The notes: generated by a model not told the origin, from the letters alone. Shown: positions 22,812 to 31,158, counted from the stretch's first letter. The stretch is DNA of 31,191 bases from an uncultured Collinsella sp. (GCA_958350755.1 CATWID010000017.1:1-31191), one strand, 5' to 3'. Translations and numbers: made by a program.

Positions 22812-23549
22812 CTAAACGTTTGCTCGGTTGGTGAAGATGCCCTTTTTGGAAGTGCCCTGATCGTCGGAGCCCTTCTTAACCTTCTTACCGTCCTTGGTGT
22901 AGTAAGAATAGTAGTACTCGCTGGTCTCGGTCTCACAGTAATTCATGACGGTACCGATGAGCTTGACCTTCTCGGACTTCTTAAGCTGGGCGATAGCGTT
23001 GAGCGCCTCTTCGCGCTTGGTAAAGTCCTCGCGCACCACGAACAGCGCGCCGTCGGTCAAGCTGGCAATCTCGGCAGCATCGATGAAGGTGCCGACCGGA
23101 GGAGCATCGAAGATGACGTACTGGAACTTGGCGGACAGTGCCTTTACCAGCTTGGCAAAGCGATGGGAGACGATGATGTCGGCAGGATTGGGAATGTGCG
23201 GCTCGGCATCGAGGAAGTAGAAGTTCTTCTGACCCGTCTCGACAATTGCCTGGTCAATGGAGATCTGCTCGGAAAGGACCGCATAGAGTCCGCCGCGCGA
23301 ACGAACGCCGAGCATATCGGAAAGGGACCTGCGGCGCATATCAGCCTCGACCAGGAGCACGGACTTGCCGCTCGTGGCAATTGCCTGAGCAAGGTTAATG
23401 GAAACCGTAGACTTGCCCTCGTTGGGAATCGAGGAGGTAACGGTGATGGTGCGAATGGGGTCGTCCACGCTCGCAAAGCGGATGTTGGCCAGAAGGGTCT
23501 TGGCGGCATTCTGTACAACGAGCTTATCGGTGTTCTTTGCCTTAGCCAT
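22812..23549 (-). CDS. cpsD: CpsD-type BY-kinase (capsular tyrosine kinase)
   Basis: This cytoplasmic bacterial tyrosine kinase autophosphorylates a C-terminal tyrosine cluster when activated by CpsC. The 245-residue protein has Walker A SSIPNEGKST (39-48), Walker A' LLVEADM (65-71) and Walker B VIFDAPP (145-151). The C-terminal tyrosine cluster EYYYSYY (211-217) is followed by a lysine-rich tail. The ATG at 23549 lies two bases past the cpsC stop, with AAAGGTGG inside the end of cpsC, so translation is coupled. Confidence 0.93.
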   Translation of the reverse strand: MAKAKNTDKLVVQNAAKTLLANIRFASVDDPIRTITVTSSIPNEGKSTVSINLAQAIATSGKSVLLVEADMRRRSLSDMLGVRSRGGLYAVLSEQISIDQAIVETGQKNFYFLDAEPHIPNPADIIVSHRFAKLVKALSAKFQYVIFDAPPVGTFIDAAEIASLTDGALFVVREDFTKREEALNAIAQLKKSEKVKLIGTVMNYCETETSEYYYSYYTKDGKKVKKGSDDQGTSKKGIFTNRANV

Positions 23550-23551
23550 GC

Positions 23552-24208
23552 CTATTTACCACCTTTCATAGCCGGAATTCGGCCAACAACGGGAATACCC
23601 AGGAGCTCTTCTGCCTCTTCGGCACCGCGGATGCGGGTATTGAGCATGTCTGCCAAAACGACATAGGCAACTGCGATAAAGATACCGGCGAGGAACGCGA
23701 CGGCAATATACAGCGTGCGCTTGGGGCCGCTGGGGGCTTCGGGGGTCTTAGCCTCGTCGATAACGTTGATGCTCTGGGCAGCGCCGACGTTCTGAGCGAC
23801 CGTACTCACCGAGCTGGCAATGGCCTTTGCGACCTCAGCCGTCTCCTTGGCATCGGTGCCGGTAACCGAAAGCGTAATGACACGCGTGGTGGTCTCGGAG
23901 GAAACAGACACCTTGTAGTCATCCAAATCGGTGAGGCCCAGTTCTTTGGCGGCGCCGCTCTTAACGCTATCGCTATCCAGCAGCGTGGCGATATCGTTGG
24001 AAAGCATCTGGCTCGCCGAGAGATCGTTGTAGCTCATCTGACCGCTATCGTCGGTCTTGGCGAGAATGTACATGCTCGTCGTCGCGGTATAGGTGTTGTC
24101 CATCGCAACGAAGGACACGATGCCCATGGCGATCGCGCAGACCACCGGAAGGGTGATGACCAGCTTGAGGTGCTTCTTCAGCAGCTGGAACAGTTCGAGA
24201 AGGGTCAT
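23552..24208 (-). CDS. cpsC: CpsC/Wzz-type polysaccharide co-polymerase, kinase activator
   Basis: This 218-residue membrane protein sets polysaccharide chain length and activates CpsD. Residues 1-16 (LLELFQLLKKHLKLV) form the Wzz N-terminal motif. Helix 1 spans about 17-35, an extracellular region about 36-165 contains YTATTSMYILAK, and helix 2 spans about 166-187, preceded by the P-x-x-P-like TPEAPSGPKR. A short cytosolic tail (RGAEEAEELLGIPVVGRIP) carries the kinase-activating end. It is the first gene of cpsC-cpsD-cpsB-GNAT. The ATG at 24208 has AAAGG upstream. The leader (24209-24349) contains a TTTACA-17-TGTATA pair on the minus strand that may be its promoter. Confidence 0.9.
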   Translation of the reverse strand: MTLLELFQLLKKHLKLVITLPVVCAIAMGIVSFVAMDNTYTATTSMYILAKTDDSGQMSYNDLSASQMLSNDIATLLDSDSVKSGAAKELGLTDLDDYKVSVSSETTTRVITLSVTGTDAKETAEVAKAIASSVSTVAQNVGAAQSINVIDEAKTPEAPSGPKRTLYIAVAFLAGIFIAVAYVVLADMLNTRIRGAEEAEELLGIPVVGRIPAMKGGK

Positions 24209-24349
24209 GCAGCTTGCCTTTCATTTCCCCAGTTCGGATTGACAAAACTGTCCGTATGTTATCGCATCTTTTTACCGAGACCAAACTCTATACATAAGAA
24301 ACAGGCTCTCCTGTAAAAATGTCGGAAGCAATCGTAAAATTGCACAACA

Positions 24350-24378
24350 ACGCCGCACCCGAAAGTCAAATGCGGCGT
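24350..24378 (-). terminator. Probable terminator of the phoB/phoR-like unit
   Basis: ACGCCGCA (24350-24357) pairs with TGCGGCGT (24371-24378) around a 13-base loop. It lies 26 bases past the kinase stop on the minus strand and is followed by the weakly T-rich TGTTGTGC. A small ACAGG-CTCT-CCTGT hairpin follows at 24301-24314. Confidence 0.55.
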
Positions 24379-24403
24379 CTACATCAATATCTGTGTTGTA
24401 TCG

Positions 24404-25828
24404 CTATGCGAATGGCTCGTCCTGCTGTATGGGAAACGTCACCGTAATGGTGGTTCCCACGCCCAACTCGCTCGACAGATCAAGCGTGGCGTGATGATAC
24501 AGGGCCGCATGCTTGACAATGGCAAGCCCCAGGCCGGTTCCGCCGCGTGCCTTGGACCTACTCTTGTCCACGCGATAGAACCGCTCAAATACCTTGCCCT
24601 GTTCTTCAGGCGCGATACCGATTCCCGTGTCGGCGACAGCGAGGAACGGATGGCCTTCGTCGTTGGTGCCGCACTGCAGCGTAACCGTACCGCCGGGCCG
24701 ATTGTAGCGGATGGCGTTGCTTGCCAGATTATAGATGAGCTCGTCGACCAAGCGCGACACGCCTTCGATGACCACAGGCTTGGTCTCATGACTTATCGTC
24801 ACATTCGCTTGACGGGCGACCTGTTCAAGACGCTGCTCAACCGCGTAGATCGCACGCGAGAGCTCAATAGGCTCCGTGGAACCAATGGGCACTGCCTCGC
24901 CTTCAGTCGCACGTTCGGCCTCGTCCAAGTTAGACAGCGTAAGGATGTCGTTGACAAGCGCTGCCAAGCGGCCCGCCTCACGATAGATGCGACCGCCAAA
25001 GTTGCGCAGGTCGTCCTCGCCCTCGACCATGCCATTTGCGATGAGCTCGGCATAGCCCGAAATCGCCGTAAGCGGCGTCTTGAGCTCATGGGTGATATTC
25101 GCCGTGAACTCGCGGCGCATACGGTCGTTGTCCGCTAGCACCGCCATTTGGCGCTTGAGTTCCTGGCGCTGCGACTCGATGCGCTCAAGCATGGGAACCA
25201 TCTCGGCATAGGCGTGCTCATAGCTACGGCGTGGGTGATCCAAATCCACCTCTTGTAACGGCGCGATGATGGCACGGGACTCACGGCGCGCCATAAAAAA
25301 CGAGAGTACTGCACCTGCTGCTGCGATAAGCAGCATCGGCGCCAGCATCGACAGCAAAATCGCCGCAACGCCAGGCTGGGCCTGCGCCAAGCGAACGACC
25401 TGGCCGTTATCAAGGGTGACGGCGCGATACAGCATAATCTCGTCGAGTGTAGAGCTTGCGCGCTCCGCGGAACCCGAACCACTCTCAAAGGCCTCGATGA
25501 CCTCGGGGCGATCGCCATGGTTGGGCAGTGTGGAAGGCGACGCCTCGTTGTCGTAGGCAACAGATCCATCCTTGTTAATCAGCGTGATGCGTAAGTCCTC
25601 GCGATCGAGGCTACGCAAGAACGGGATGGGCTCCTGCTGCTCGTCGAGGGCGGCAGCAATGAGCTCGGTTTCCTGCGCCAGATTGGCACTCGTGGCATCC
25701 GCCAAGGTGTTTTGCACAAAGAACGCACCCAACACCGTAAACGCCACGATAACCGCCATGGCGCAAACAAAGATCGTCACAAAAACGCGGTGCGACAGCG
25801 TTTGTTTTCCCTGGGGGGCGAAGACCAC
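24404..25828 (-). CDS. phoR: PhoR-like sensor histidine kinase
   Basis: This 474-residue membrane kinase pairs with the response regulator just upstream. Helix 1 spans about 13-38, an extracytoplasmic sensor region 39-155, and helix 2 about 156-180. A short linker leads to the H-box FTANITHELKTPLTAISGY with phospho-acceptor His247. The N-box is NLASNAIRYNRPGG (367-380), G1 DTGIGI (400-405), F FERFYR (414-419) and G2 GGTGLGLAIVKH (429-440). H-box and architecture match PhoR-type kinases. The GTG at 25828 begins three bases after the regulator stop, with GAGGAG overlapping the end of that gene. The link to phosphate is inferred from the pstB neighbour. Confidence 0.88.
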   Translation of the reverse strand: MVFAPQGKQTLSHRVFVTIFVCAMAVIVAFTVLGAFFVQNTLADATSANLAQETELIAAALDEQQEPIPFLRSLDREDLRITLINKDGSVAYDNEASPSTLPNHGDRPEVIEAFESGSGSAERASSTLDEIMLYRAVTLDNGQVVRLAQAQPGVAAILLSMLAPMLLIAAAGAVLSFFMARRESRAIIAPLQEVDLDHPRRSYEHAYAEMVPMLERIESQRQELKRQMAVLADNDRMRREFTANITHELKTPLTAISGYAELIANGMVEGEDDLRNFGGRIYREAGRLAALVNDILTLSNLDEAERATEGEAVPIGSTEPIELSRAIYAVEQRLEQVARQANVTISHETKPVVIEGVSRLVDELIYNLASNAIRYNRPGGTVTLQCGTNDEGHPFLAVADTGIGIAPEEQGKVFERFYRVDKSRSKARGGTGLGLAIVKHAALYHHATLDLSSELGVGTTITVTFPIQQDEPFA

Positions 25829-25831
25829 GGG

Positions 25832-26560
25832 TTACTCCTCCGATGCGGTGGCCGCGGTGTCGTCACCTTCGGCACCATCACCGGCAGAAGGCTCGGCCAA
25901 GCGGTAGCCCACGCCGCGCACGGTCTCGATGGCGCTGGCATGCTCGCCCAGTTTTTGGCGAAGCGTCTGCACGTGCACGTCAACGGTGCGCGAACCGCCG
26001 TCGAAGTCCCAGCCCCACACGCTCTGCAGCAACGACTCGCGGGTAAAGACCACGCCGGGCTTGCGCATGAGATACTCAAGCAGGTCGAACTCGCGCAGGG
26101 TGAGCTTAAGCGGCTCGCCGGCAACGGTCACCTCGCGATGGCTGGGCGAGAGCACGATGTCGCCCACACTGAGCACATCGCTCGCCTGCTTGACCATGCC
26201 GCCGCGACGCAGCAGTGCGCGGCAACGGCTCGCAAGCTCCATGAGCGAAAACGGCTTAGTCAGGTAATCGTCGGCACCGCCATCGAGCGCCATCACCTTG
26301 TCGAGCTCGGTGTCCTTGGCAGTAAGCATCATGATGGGCACCGTCGCCGTCAGGCGGTCGGCGCGCAGGCGACGCATAATCGCCAAACCATCGGTATCGG
26401 GCAGCATGATGTCGAGCAGGACGGCATCGGGTACCCGTCGCGCCACGGCGGCCTTAAACTCGCCGTCGCACGAAAAGCCCTCGGCCTCGATTCCCTGCTT
26501 GCGCAGCGCATAGACCGTCAAATCCCTGATGTTGTCATCGTCCTCGACGTAGTAGATCAT
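25832..26560 (-). CDS. phoB: PhoB-like OmpR-family response regulator
   Basis: This 242-residue transcription factor has a receiver domain with acidic pocket EDD (6-8), phospho-acceptor Asp50 in LLDIMLPD, Thr80 and Lys102 (TKPF). The winged-helix domain spans about 135-225, with LTLREFDLLEYLMRKPG, TVDVHVQTLRQKLG and the ending ETVRGVGYRL. A non-conserved acidic tail (GDGAEGDDTAATASEE) extends it. ATG at 26560 is preferred over the in-frame ATG at 26584, because AAAGGGG lies six bases upstream and the product then begins with the canonical MIYYVEDD. It sits between pstB and its kinase; a likely target is the direct repeat before pstB. Confidence 0.88.
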   Translation of the reverse strand: MIYYVEDDDNIRDLTVYALRKQGIEAEGFSCDGEFKAAVARRVPDAVLLDIMLPDTDGLAIMRRLRADRLTATVPIMMLTAKDTELDKVMALDGGADDYLTKPFSLMELASRCRALLRRGGMVKQASDVLSVGDIVLSPSHREVTVAGEPLKLTLREFDLLEYLMRKPGVVFTRESLLQSVWGWDFDGGSRTVDVHVQTLRQKLGEHASAIETVRGVGYRLAEPSAGDGAEGDDTAATASEE

Positions 26561-26600
26561 GTTGAACCCCTTTGCGGCCGGCATGACCGCATCTTAACCC

Positions 26601-26614
26601 TAAAGGTACCTTTA
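26601..26614. promoter_or_regulatory. Perfect 14-bp palindrome between pstB and phoB
   Basis: TAAAGGTACCTTTA is its own reverse complement. It lies 10 bases past the pstB stop and about 40 bases upstream of the regulator start, in a 64-base gap. It could be an operator or a processing site; the sequence alone does not decide. Confidence 0.35.
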
Positions 26615-26624
26615 CGAGATGGTA

Positions 26625-27500
26625 TCAGCCAAAACGTCCCGTCAAATAATCCGCTGTGCGCGAATCGGTCGGTTTTTTGAAGAGCTGAGCGGTGGGCGCG
26701 TGCTCCACCAGCTCGCCCAGCAAGAAAAACGCGACCGAGTCGGAGATGCGCGCCGCCTGCTGCATATTGTGCGTAACGACCACCAACGTGCAGGTCTCCT
26801 TGAGCTCGCAGGCAAGCTGCTCCACCACCAGCGTCGACACGGGATCGAGGGCGCTCGTGGGCTCGTCCATCAGCAGAATGTCGGGCTGCACGGCAAGTGC
26901 ACGGGCGATGCACAGGCGCTGCTGCTGTCCACCCGAAAGACCCAGGCCCGACTCCTTGAGCTTGTCCTTGACCTCATCCCACAGAGCGGCTCGGCAAAGG
27001 GAATCCTCGACCAGCTCATCCAGCACGACGCGATCGCGCACGCCCATGCCACGGGGGCCGTACGCGACGTTGTCGTAGATGCTCATGGGAAACGGGTTGG
27101 GGCGCTGGAACACCATGCCCACGCGCTGGCGAAGGCGGCAGATGTCGTAATCGCCCAGGATATCTTGACCATCGATCGCAATCTTGCCCTCGATTCGGCA
27201 GTCCTTGATGCCGTCGTTCATGCGGTTAAAGCAGCGCAGCAACGTGGACTTTCCGCAGCCCGAAGGCCCGATGAACGAGGTGATCTGCTTGTCGCGGATC
27301 TTGATATTCACGTCCTTGAGCGCATGATGGTCGCCATAGAACAGGTCGAGGCCCTCGACATCGATGCGCGTCGGCGAGGCGGCAAGATCCTGCGCCGTGG
27401 GGCGCGTCGCGTCTCCGACTTCGCGCTCGTGCGCAGCCTCGGCTCGCGCCTCCATTAGCTCCTCGAGCTCCGTGGGCTCCATAGCCACACCAGCCGTCAT
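26625..27500 (-). CDS. pstB: Phosphate ABC transporter ATP-binding protein PstB
   Basis: This is the ATPase of the high-affinity phosphate importer. Walker A is GPSGCGKST (78-86), followed by LLRCFNRMND as in PstB. The Q-loop region FQRPNPFPMSIYDNVAYGPR (131-150) is diagnostic. The signature is LSGGQQQR (188-195), Walker B ILLMDEPTSALDP (208-220) and the switch histidine is His244. The ending VEHAPTAQLFKKPTDSRTADYLTGRFG matches the family. About 40 extra, mostly acidic residues precede the ABC domain; PstB usually has about 250-260 residues against 291 here. The ATG at 27500 follows GGAGG by eight bases. pstS, pstC, pstA and phoU are not adjacent: upstream is the VanS-like kinase, downstream phoB and phoR. 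Confidence 0.93.
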   Translation of the reverse strand: MTAGVAMEPTELEELMEARAEAAHEREVGDATRPTAQDLAASPTRIDVEGLDLFYGDHHALKDVNIKIRDKQITSFIGPSGCGKSTLLRCFNRMNDGIKDCRIEGKIAIDGQDILGDYDICRLRQRVGMVFQRPNPFPMSIYDNVAYGPRGMGVRDRVVLDELVEDSLCRAALWDEVKDKLKESGLGLSGGQQQRLCIARALAVQPDILLMDEPTSALDPVSTLVVEQLACELKETCTLVVVTHNMQQAARISDSVAFFLLGELVEHAPTAQLFKKPTDSRTADYLTGRFG

Positions 27501-27575
27501 ACCGCATACCTCCACGTCGATATCAATTCAGCAGTATCGATAGTAGAAACCGCGGCTCATACGCACGTGAGCGCA

Positions 27576-27592
27576 TTGTCAGGTGTTTGTAA
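27576..27592. promoter_or_regulatory. Pho-box-like direct repeat upstream of pstB
   Basis: TTGTCA (27576-27581) and TTGTAA (27587-27592) recur with an exact 11-base period, the spacing and core (TGTCA) of PhoB boxes. It lies about 76-92 bases before the pstB start, in the only promoter gap of the pstB-phoB-phoR unit. A weak -10-like TACTAT on the minus strand (27545-27540) is downstream. Control by the PhoB-like regulator is inferred. Confidence 0.45.
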
Positions 27593-27603
27593 GGGCGCCT
27601 ACG

Positions 27604-28842
27604 CTACGCGGCGGGCAGCTCGATGGCAAAAACGGTATGCTCGGGCGTCGATTCGCACGCGATGGTGCCGCCATGCGCGCATACAATCTCCTTGGCGATG
27701 GCGAGACCCAGCCCAGCGCCGCCGCGATTGGTCGCACGCGCCGCATCCAGGCGATAGAACTTCTCAAAGATCACCTTGAGCTTTGGCTCAGGGATCGGAT
27801 CGCCCTGGTTTATAAATCGTACGCGCACGCCGCCGTTACCCAAACGTCTGGCCTCAATCGTGATCATCGAGCCTTCATAGCTATAGGCAACGGCGTTTTT
27901 CATGATGTTGTTGAATACGCGAGCCATCTTGTCGCCGTCCACGAGCACCGTCAGATCCTCGCAGATATCAACCTGGGCTTCTTTATGCTGTTCGTTGAGA
28001 ATGGGATAGAACTCGTCGGCCACCTGTGCCAGTAAGAGCCCCAAATCGACGTAGCTGCGGGTGAGCACGATATCGTGGAAATCAAAGCGCGTGATGTCGA
28101 AGAACTCCTCGATGAGCGCATCGAGCCGGTGGGCCTTGTCGAGTGCCACGCCCGTAAAACGTGTGCGCTGCTCAAGCGGCAAATCGGGGGCCTCCTGCAA
28201 GAGCGAAAGGTAGCCCACCACGCTGGCGAGCGGCGTGCGCAGGTCGTGCGCCAGGTACGTCACCAGGTCATCTTTGCGGTGGGATTCGTCACGCAGGGCT
28301 TGTTGAACCCTACGCTCGCAATCGCGCGCCCGGTTGAGCGCGCCCTCGACCTCGAGGAAGTCGCCGTCAATGTTGTCCCATGTGTCGGGGTTATCGATCA
28401 GACGGTCCTGAATGCGGGCGGCAATCACGCGGTCGGCGTGCAGCTCGCCCTGCTCGTAACCCTGGTAGTACAGGGCGCGTCCGCAGAAGAACAGGACGCA
28501 CACGGCAAGCGCCAGCACAAAGCCAAGCATGTTGAATACAAAGCCGGCATCGAACAGCACCGGCCCTTCGATGCCGCCGAGCGCCATGGCGCCAATCGCC
28601 AACGTAATTGTCCACGCGGCGCCGCCGATCACCACACAGCGGCGAACGATTTCGAATCGATCAATCAGCAAAAAGCCAATGAGTAGAACTGCCAGGATGC
28701 CAACGATATTGTCAATGCCGATGAGCAGCAGACTCAGCAAAAAGAGCAGCACCGTCGCTAGCGCACGGTTGTCAACGACCGCCCTTACGTATTCAAAGAG
28801 TCGATCGGGTACCTCGAATGCCCGCCTATCGTCTTTTGTCAT
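27604..28842 (-). CDS. VanS-like sensor histidine kinase
   Basis: This 412-residue kinase has four closely spaced N-terminal helices (about 28-42, 45-60, 69-88 and 101-120) and almost no extracellular loop, unlike VanS, which has two helices. The catalytic part has the VanS-like H-box VTYLAHDLRTPLASVVGYLSLL with His199, the N-box NNIMKNAVAYS (311-321), F-box FEKFYRLD, and GGAGLGLAIAKEIV (375-388). The usual G1 motif DxGxG is replaced by FINQGDPI, as in VanS-type kinases. The ATG at 28842 follows GTGGGGGAG. It is 25 bases behind the response regulator. With few external residues it may sense envelope stress within the membrane; this is inference. Confidence 0.85.
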   Translation of the reverse strand: MTKDDRRAFEVPDRLFEYVRAVVDNRALATVLLFLLSLLLIGIDNIVGILAVLLIGFLLIDRFEIVRRCVVIGGAAWTITLAIGAMALGGIEGPVLFDAGFVFNMLGFVLALAVCVLFFCGRALYYQGYEQGELHADRVIAARIQDRLIDNPDTWDNIDGDFLEVEGALNRARDCERRVQQALRDESHRKDDLVTYLAHDLRTPLASVVGYLSLLQEAPDLPLEQRTRFTGVALDKAHRLDALIEEFFDITRFDFHDIVLTRSYVDLGLLLAQVADEFYPILNEQHKEAQVDICEDLTVLVDGDKMARVFNNIMKNAVAYSYEGSMITIEARRLGNGGVRVRFINQGDPIPEPKLKVIFEKFYRLDAARATNRGGAGLGLAIAKEIVCAHGGTIACESTPEHTVFAIELPAA

Positions 28843-28867
28843 ATCTACTCCCCCACCATCAAAGGCG

Positions 28868-29563
28868 TTATTCGATTATGTAGCCGACGCCCCAGACGTT
28901 TTTGATAAAGCGCGGCTTCTGGGCATCGTCGCCGATCTTTTCGCGCAGATGGCGAATGTGCACCATAACCGTATTGTTGGAGCCGGGCATAAAGTCCTCG
29001 TTCCACACCGCGCGGAACAGGTCCTCCACGGGCACCACGCTACCACGATGCTCGACCAGATACAGCAAGATGGAATACTCGATGGGCGTAAGGCGCACCG
29101 GCGCACCGTCCACCGTCACGGAACGAGCATCGCGGTTGATCTCCAGTCCGTCGAGCTGGATGGTCGGAGACTCGGCCGCCTGCGAGCGGCTACCGTAGCT
29201 GGTGTAGCGGCGAAGCTGAGCGTGCACGCGCGCGATGAGCTCCAGCGGACGGAACGGCTTAACCACGTAATCGTCCGCGCCAAGCGAAAGGCCCTCGATC
29301 TTGTCTTGCTGGGCATCGCGCGCCGTCAGCATGATCACAGGATAGGTATGGCTGGAACGGATCGTACGCAGCAGCTCAAATCCATCGATATCGGGCAGCA
29401 TGACATCCAGCAGCGCCAGATCGAACTCCTGCTCCAGAATCGCCTTGGCCGCATCGGCCCCGCTGTAGGCAATCTGGACATCAAAGCCCTCTTTTGTAAG
29501 GTAGATACCAACCAGGTCGGCGATGGCTTTCTCGTCATCAACTACCAAAATGCGCTCGTTCAT
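28868..29563 (-). CDS. VanR-like OmpR-family response regulator
   Basis: This 231-residue response regulator has its receiver domain at 1-120, with DD (9-10), phospho-acceptor Asp53 in LLDVMLPD, Thr80 and Lys102. The stretch GADDYVVKPFRPLELIARV followed by AQLRRY is characteristic of VanR. The winged helix spans about 135-231, with LTPIEYSILLYLVEHRG, NNTVMVHIRHLREKIGDD and the ending KNVWGVGYIIE. The ATG at 29563 follows GAGAGGAG. The pair is divergent from dacA, so a cell-wall role is plausible. No vanHAX-type resistance genes are present, so this does not indicate glycopeptide resistance. Confidence 0.9.
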   Translation of the reverse strand: MNERILVVDDEKAIADLVGIYLTKEGFDVQIAYSGADAAKAILEQEFDLALLDVMLPDIDGFELLRTIRSSHTYPVIMLTARDAQQDKIEGLSLGADDYVVKPFRPLELIARVHAQLRRYTSYGSRSQAAESPTIQLDGLEINRDARSVTVDGAPVRLTPIEYSILLYLVEHRGSVVPVEDLFRAVWNEDFMPGSNNTVMVHIRHLREKIGDDAQKPRFIKNVWGVGYIIE

Positions 29564-29628
29564 GCGTGCTCCTCTCGCGCTCCATTATGCCCGAGGCGGC
29601 GCGTGCCACACACAACAAGCGCGGGCGA

Positions 29629-29644
29629 TTAAGTCGACCTTAAG
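29629..29644. promoter_or_regulatory. TTAAG direct repeat between vanR-like gene and dacA
   Basis: TTAAG occurs at 29629-29633 and again at 29640-29644, an 11-base period as expected for tandem OmpR-family binding. It lies in the divergent promoter region, about 40 bases upstream of a CATAAT -10-like box (minus strand, 29589-29584) for the regulator gene. Autoregulation by the VanR-like protein is a plausible reading. Confidence 0.4.
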
Positions 29645-29715
29645 CACCCTTGTGCCCGTTCGGGCGCGGATGTGGGCCACGCACGCACGCGATGATCGCC
29701 GACGCCGGCAAACGA

Positions 29716-29721
29716 TATACT
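29716..29721 (+). promoter_or_regulatory. Candidate -10 box of dacA
   Basis: TATACT lies 40 bases before the GTG start at 29761 and would give a leader of about 33 bases. No good -35 is visible. Its position argues against the upstream in-frame ATG at 29692. Confidence 0.4.
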
Positions 29722-29760
29722 CTAGTTCCAGAAGAGACCATCCCGTCGAAAGCGAAATCC

Positions 29761-31101
29761 GTGAAGTCCCTCACCTCTTTTGCAAAGCGCTCAGCCCAGC
29801 TTGCCGCCGGCTTTGTCTGCGCCATCGCCCTTGCCGCTGGCGTGCCCACCGTCGCCGGCGCCCAAGTACTCACGACCGACAATGTTTGCGGCAAAACCGC
29901 CGATGCGCGCGGCATCACGGCCGAAAACCTGCCCGATATCGATGCGACCAATGCCCTCGTCATGGGCAAAGACGGCACCGTCTACTATGCCCGCGGCGCC
30001 GATGAGCAGGTCAAGATTGCCTCGATCACCAAGGTCATGACCGCAATCCTAACCGTCGAGAATTGCAAGATGGACGAGAAGGTCACGGTGAGCAACGCCG
30101 CAGCCACCGTGGGCAATTCAACAGCCGGCCTACTCGAAGGCGACGAGCTCACCGTGAAGCAGGCACTGCGCGGCCTGATGATTCCCTCGGGCAACGACGC
30201 CGCCATCGTGCTCGCCGAATATGTGGGCAAGAAGATCGACCCTAAGACCAAAGACGCCGAGGCAACATTTGTGAAAGCCATGAACGAGCGCGCTAAGAAG
30301 CTCGGTTGCACCGGCACGCTTTTTGAAAACCCGCATGGTCTGGACTTTGATGAGTGGGCTGGCGATATGCACTCAACCGCACACGACGTAGCGCTGATGA
30401 TGCAGGAGGCCATGAAAAACGACACGATCCGCGAGGTCGTAGCGAGCGAAGATTCCTGGATCGAGGTCACGGGCGCCGACGGCACCGACCATTCGCATTC
30501 CATGGACACGCATAACTATTTGCTAGGCCAAGATGGCAACATCGGTGGCAAGACCGGCACCACCGATGATGCAGGCTATTGCTTTACGGGTGCCTACAAC
30601 CGCGATGGCGACGAGATCTACACCGTCGTTTTGAACTCCACCACCACCGACCAGCGCTTTACCGATACCGCAACCCTTGCCAATTGGTACTACGGTCACA
30701 AGGTGACGGTCGCAATCGCCAACACGCAGGAAAAGACCGCCAACGGCAACCCGCTTATGGCGCGCATTGGCCAAGCCGACTGGACGGATAAGACGATCGA
30801 CGCCACGCTCGCCGATCCTACGGCGCAAGCGACCGTGTTTTCCCTTGCCGGCGAGGTGACCGAAAAGGTTAGCTACGACGATCTTTCGGGCACGGTGCAT
30901 GTGGGCGACAAGGTGGGCAGCGTTACGCTCAAGCAGGATGGCACCAAGATCGCCGTCATGGACCTGGTTGCCGACGAGGAAGGCGCAGGGCCGAATCCCA
31001 TTGAGTGGCTACTCGTGAAGCTCGATCGCTTGGGCCGCCGCATCGACAACCGCCCGCTCACGGCAGAAAGCGAGACCGTCGCCAAGGCGCCCGAGGTGTA
31101 G
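29761..31101 (+). CDS. dacA: D-alanyl-D-alanine carboxypeptidase (PBP5/DacA family, S11)
   Basis: This enzyme trims the terminal D-Ala from peptidoglycan pentapeptides outside the membrane. Read from the GTG at 29761 (446 residues), it begins with a clean signal peptide: basic KSLTSFAKR, hydrophobic core about 12-30, cleavage near AGA-Q35. Catalytic motifs are SITK (Ser88, Lys91), SGN (143-145) and KTGTT (264-268). The C-terminal segment NPIEWLLVKLDRLGRR is an amphipathic, basic helix like the PBP5 membrane anchor. A longer reading from ATG 29692 would place about 23 charged residues before the signal peptide, so it is disfavoured. The gene is divergent from the VanR/VanS-like pair, suggesting control by it. 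It is followed by a strong terminator. Confidence 0.92.
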   Translation: MKSLTSFAKRSAQLAAGFVCAIALAAGVPTVAGAQVLTTDNVCGKTADARGITAENLPDIDATNALVMGKDGTVYYARGADEQVKIASITKVMTAILTVENCKMDEKVTVSNAAATVGNSTAGLLEGDELTVKQALRGLMIPSGNDAAIVLAEYVGKKIDPKTKDAEATFVKAMNERAKKLGCTGTLFENPHGLDFDEWAGDMHSTAHDVALMMQEAMKNDTIREVVASEDSWIEVTGADGTDHSHSMDTHNYLLGQDGNIGGKTGTTDDAGYCFTGAYNRDGDEIYTVVLNSTTTDQRFTDTATLANWYYGHKVTVAIANTQEKTANGNPLMARIGQADWTDKTIDATLADPTAQATVFSLAGEVTEKVSYDDLSGTVHVGDKVGSVTLKQDGTKIAVMDLVADEEGAGPNPIEWLLVKLDRLGRRIDNRPLTAESETVAKAPEV

Positions 31102-31128
31102 TGCGCAAGAATAATAAGCCCACTGAAG

Positions 31129-31158
31129 GGAGGCGTCCGAAAGGATGCCTCCTTTTTT
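31129..31158 (+). terminator. Intrinsic terminator of dacA
   Basis: GGAGGCGTCC (31129-31138) pairs with GGATGCCTCC (31143-31152) across GAAA with one G-U pair, followed directly by TTTTTT (31153-31158). It lies 28 bases past the dacA stop. Confidence 0.95.

Noticed and set aside
27604..29563. Vancomycin-resistance cluster
   Set aside because: Only the two-component system is VanRS-like; no vanH, vanA/B-type ligase or vanX is in the window.
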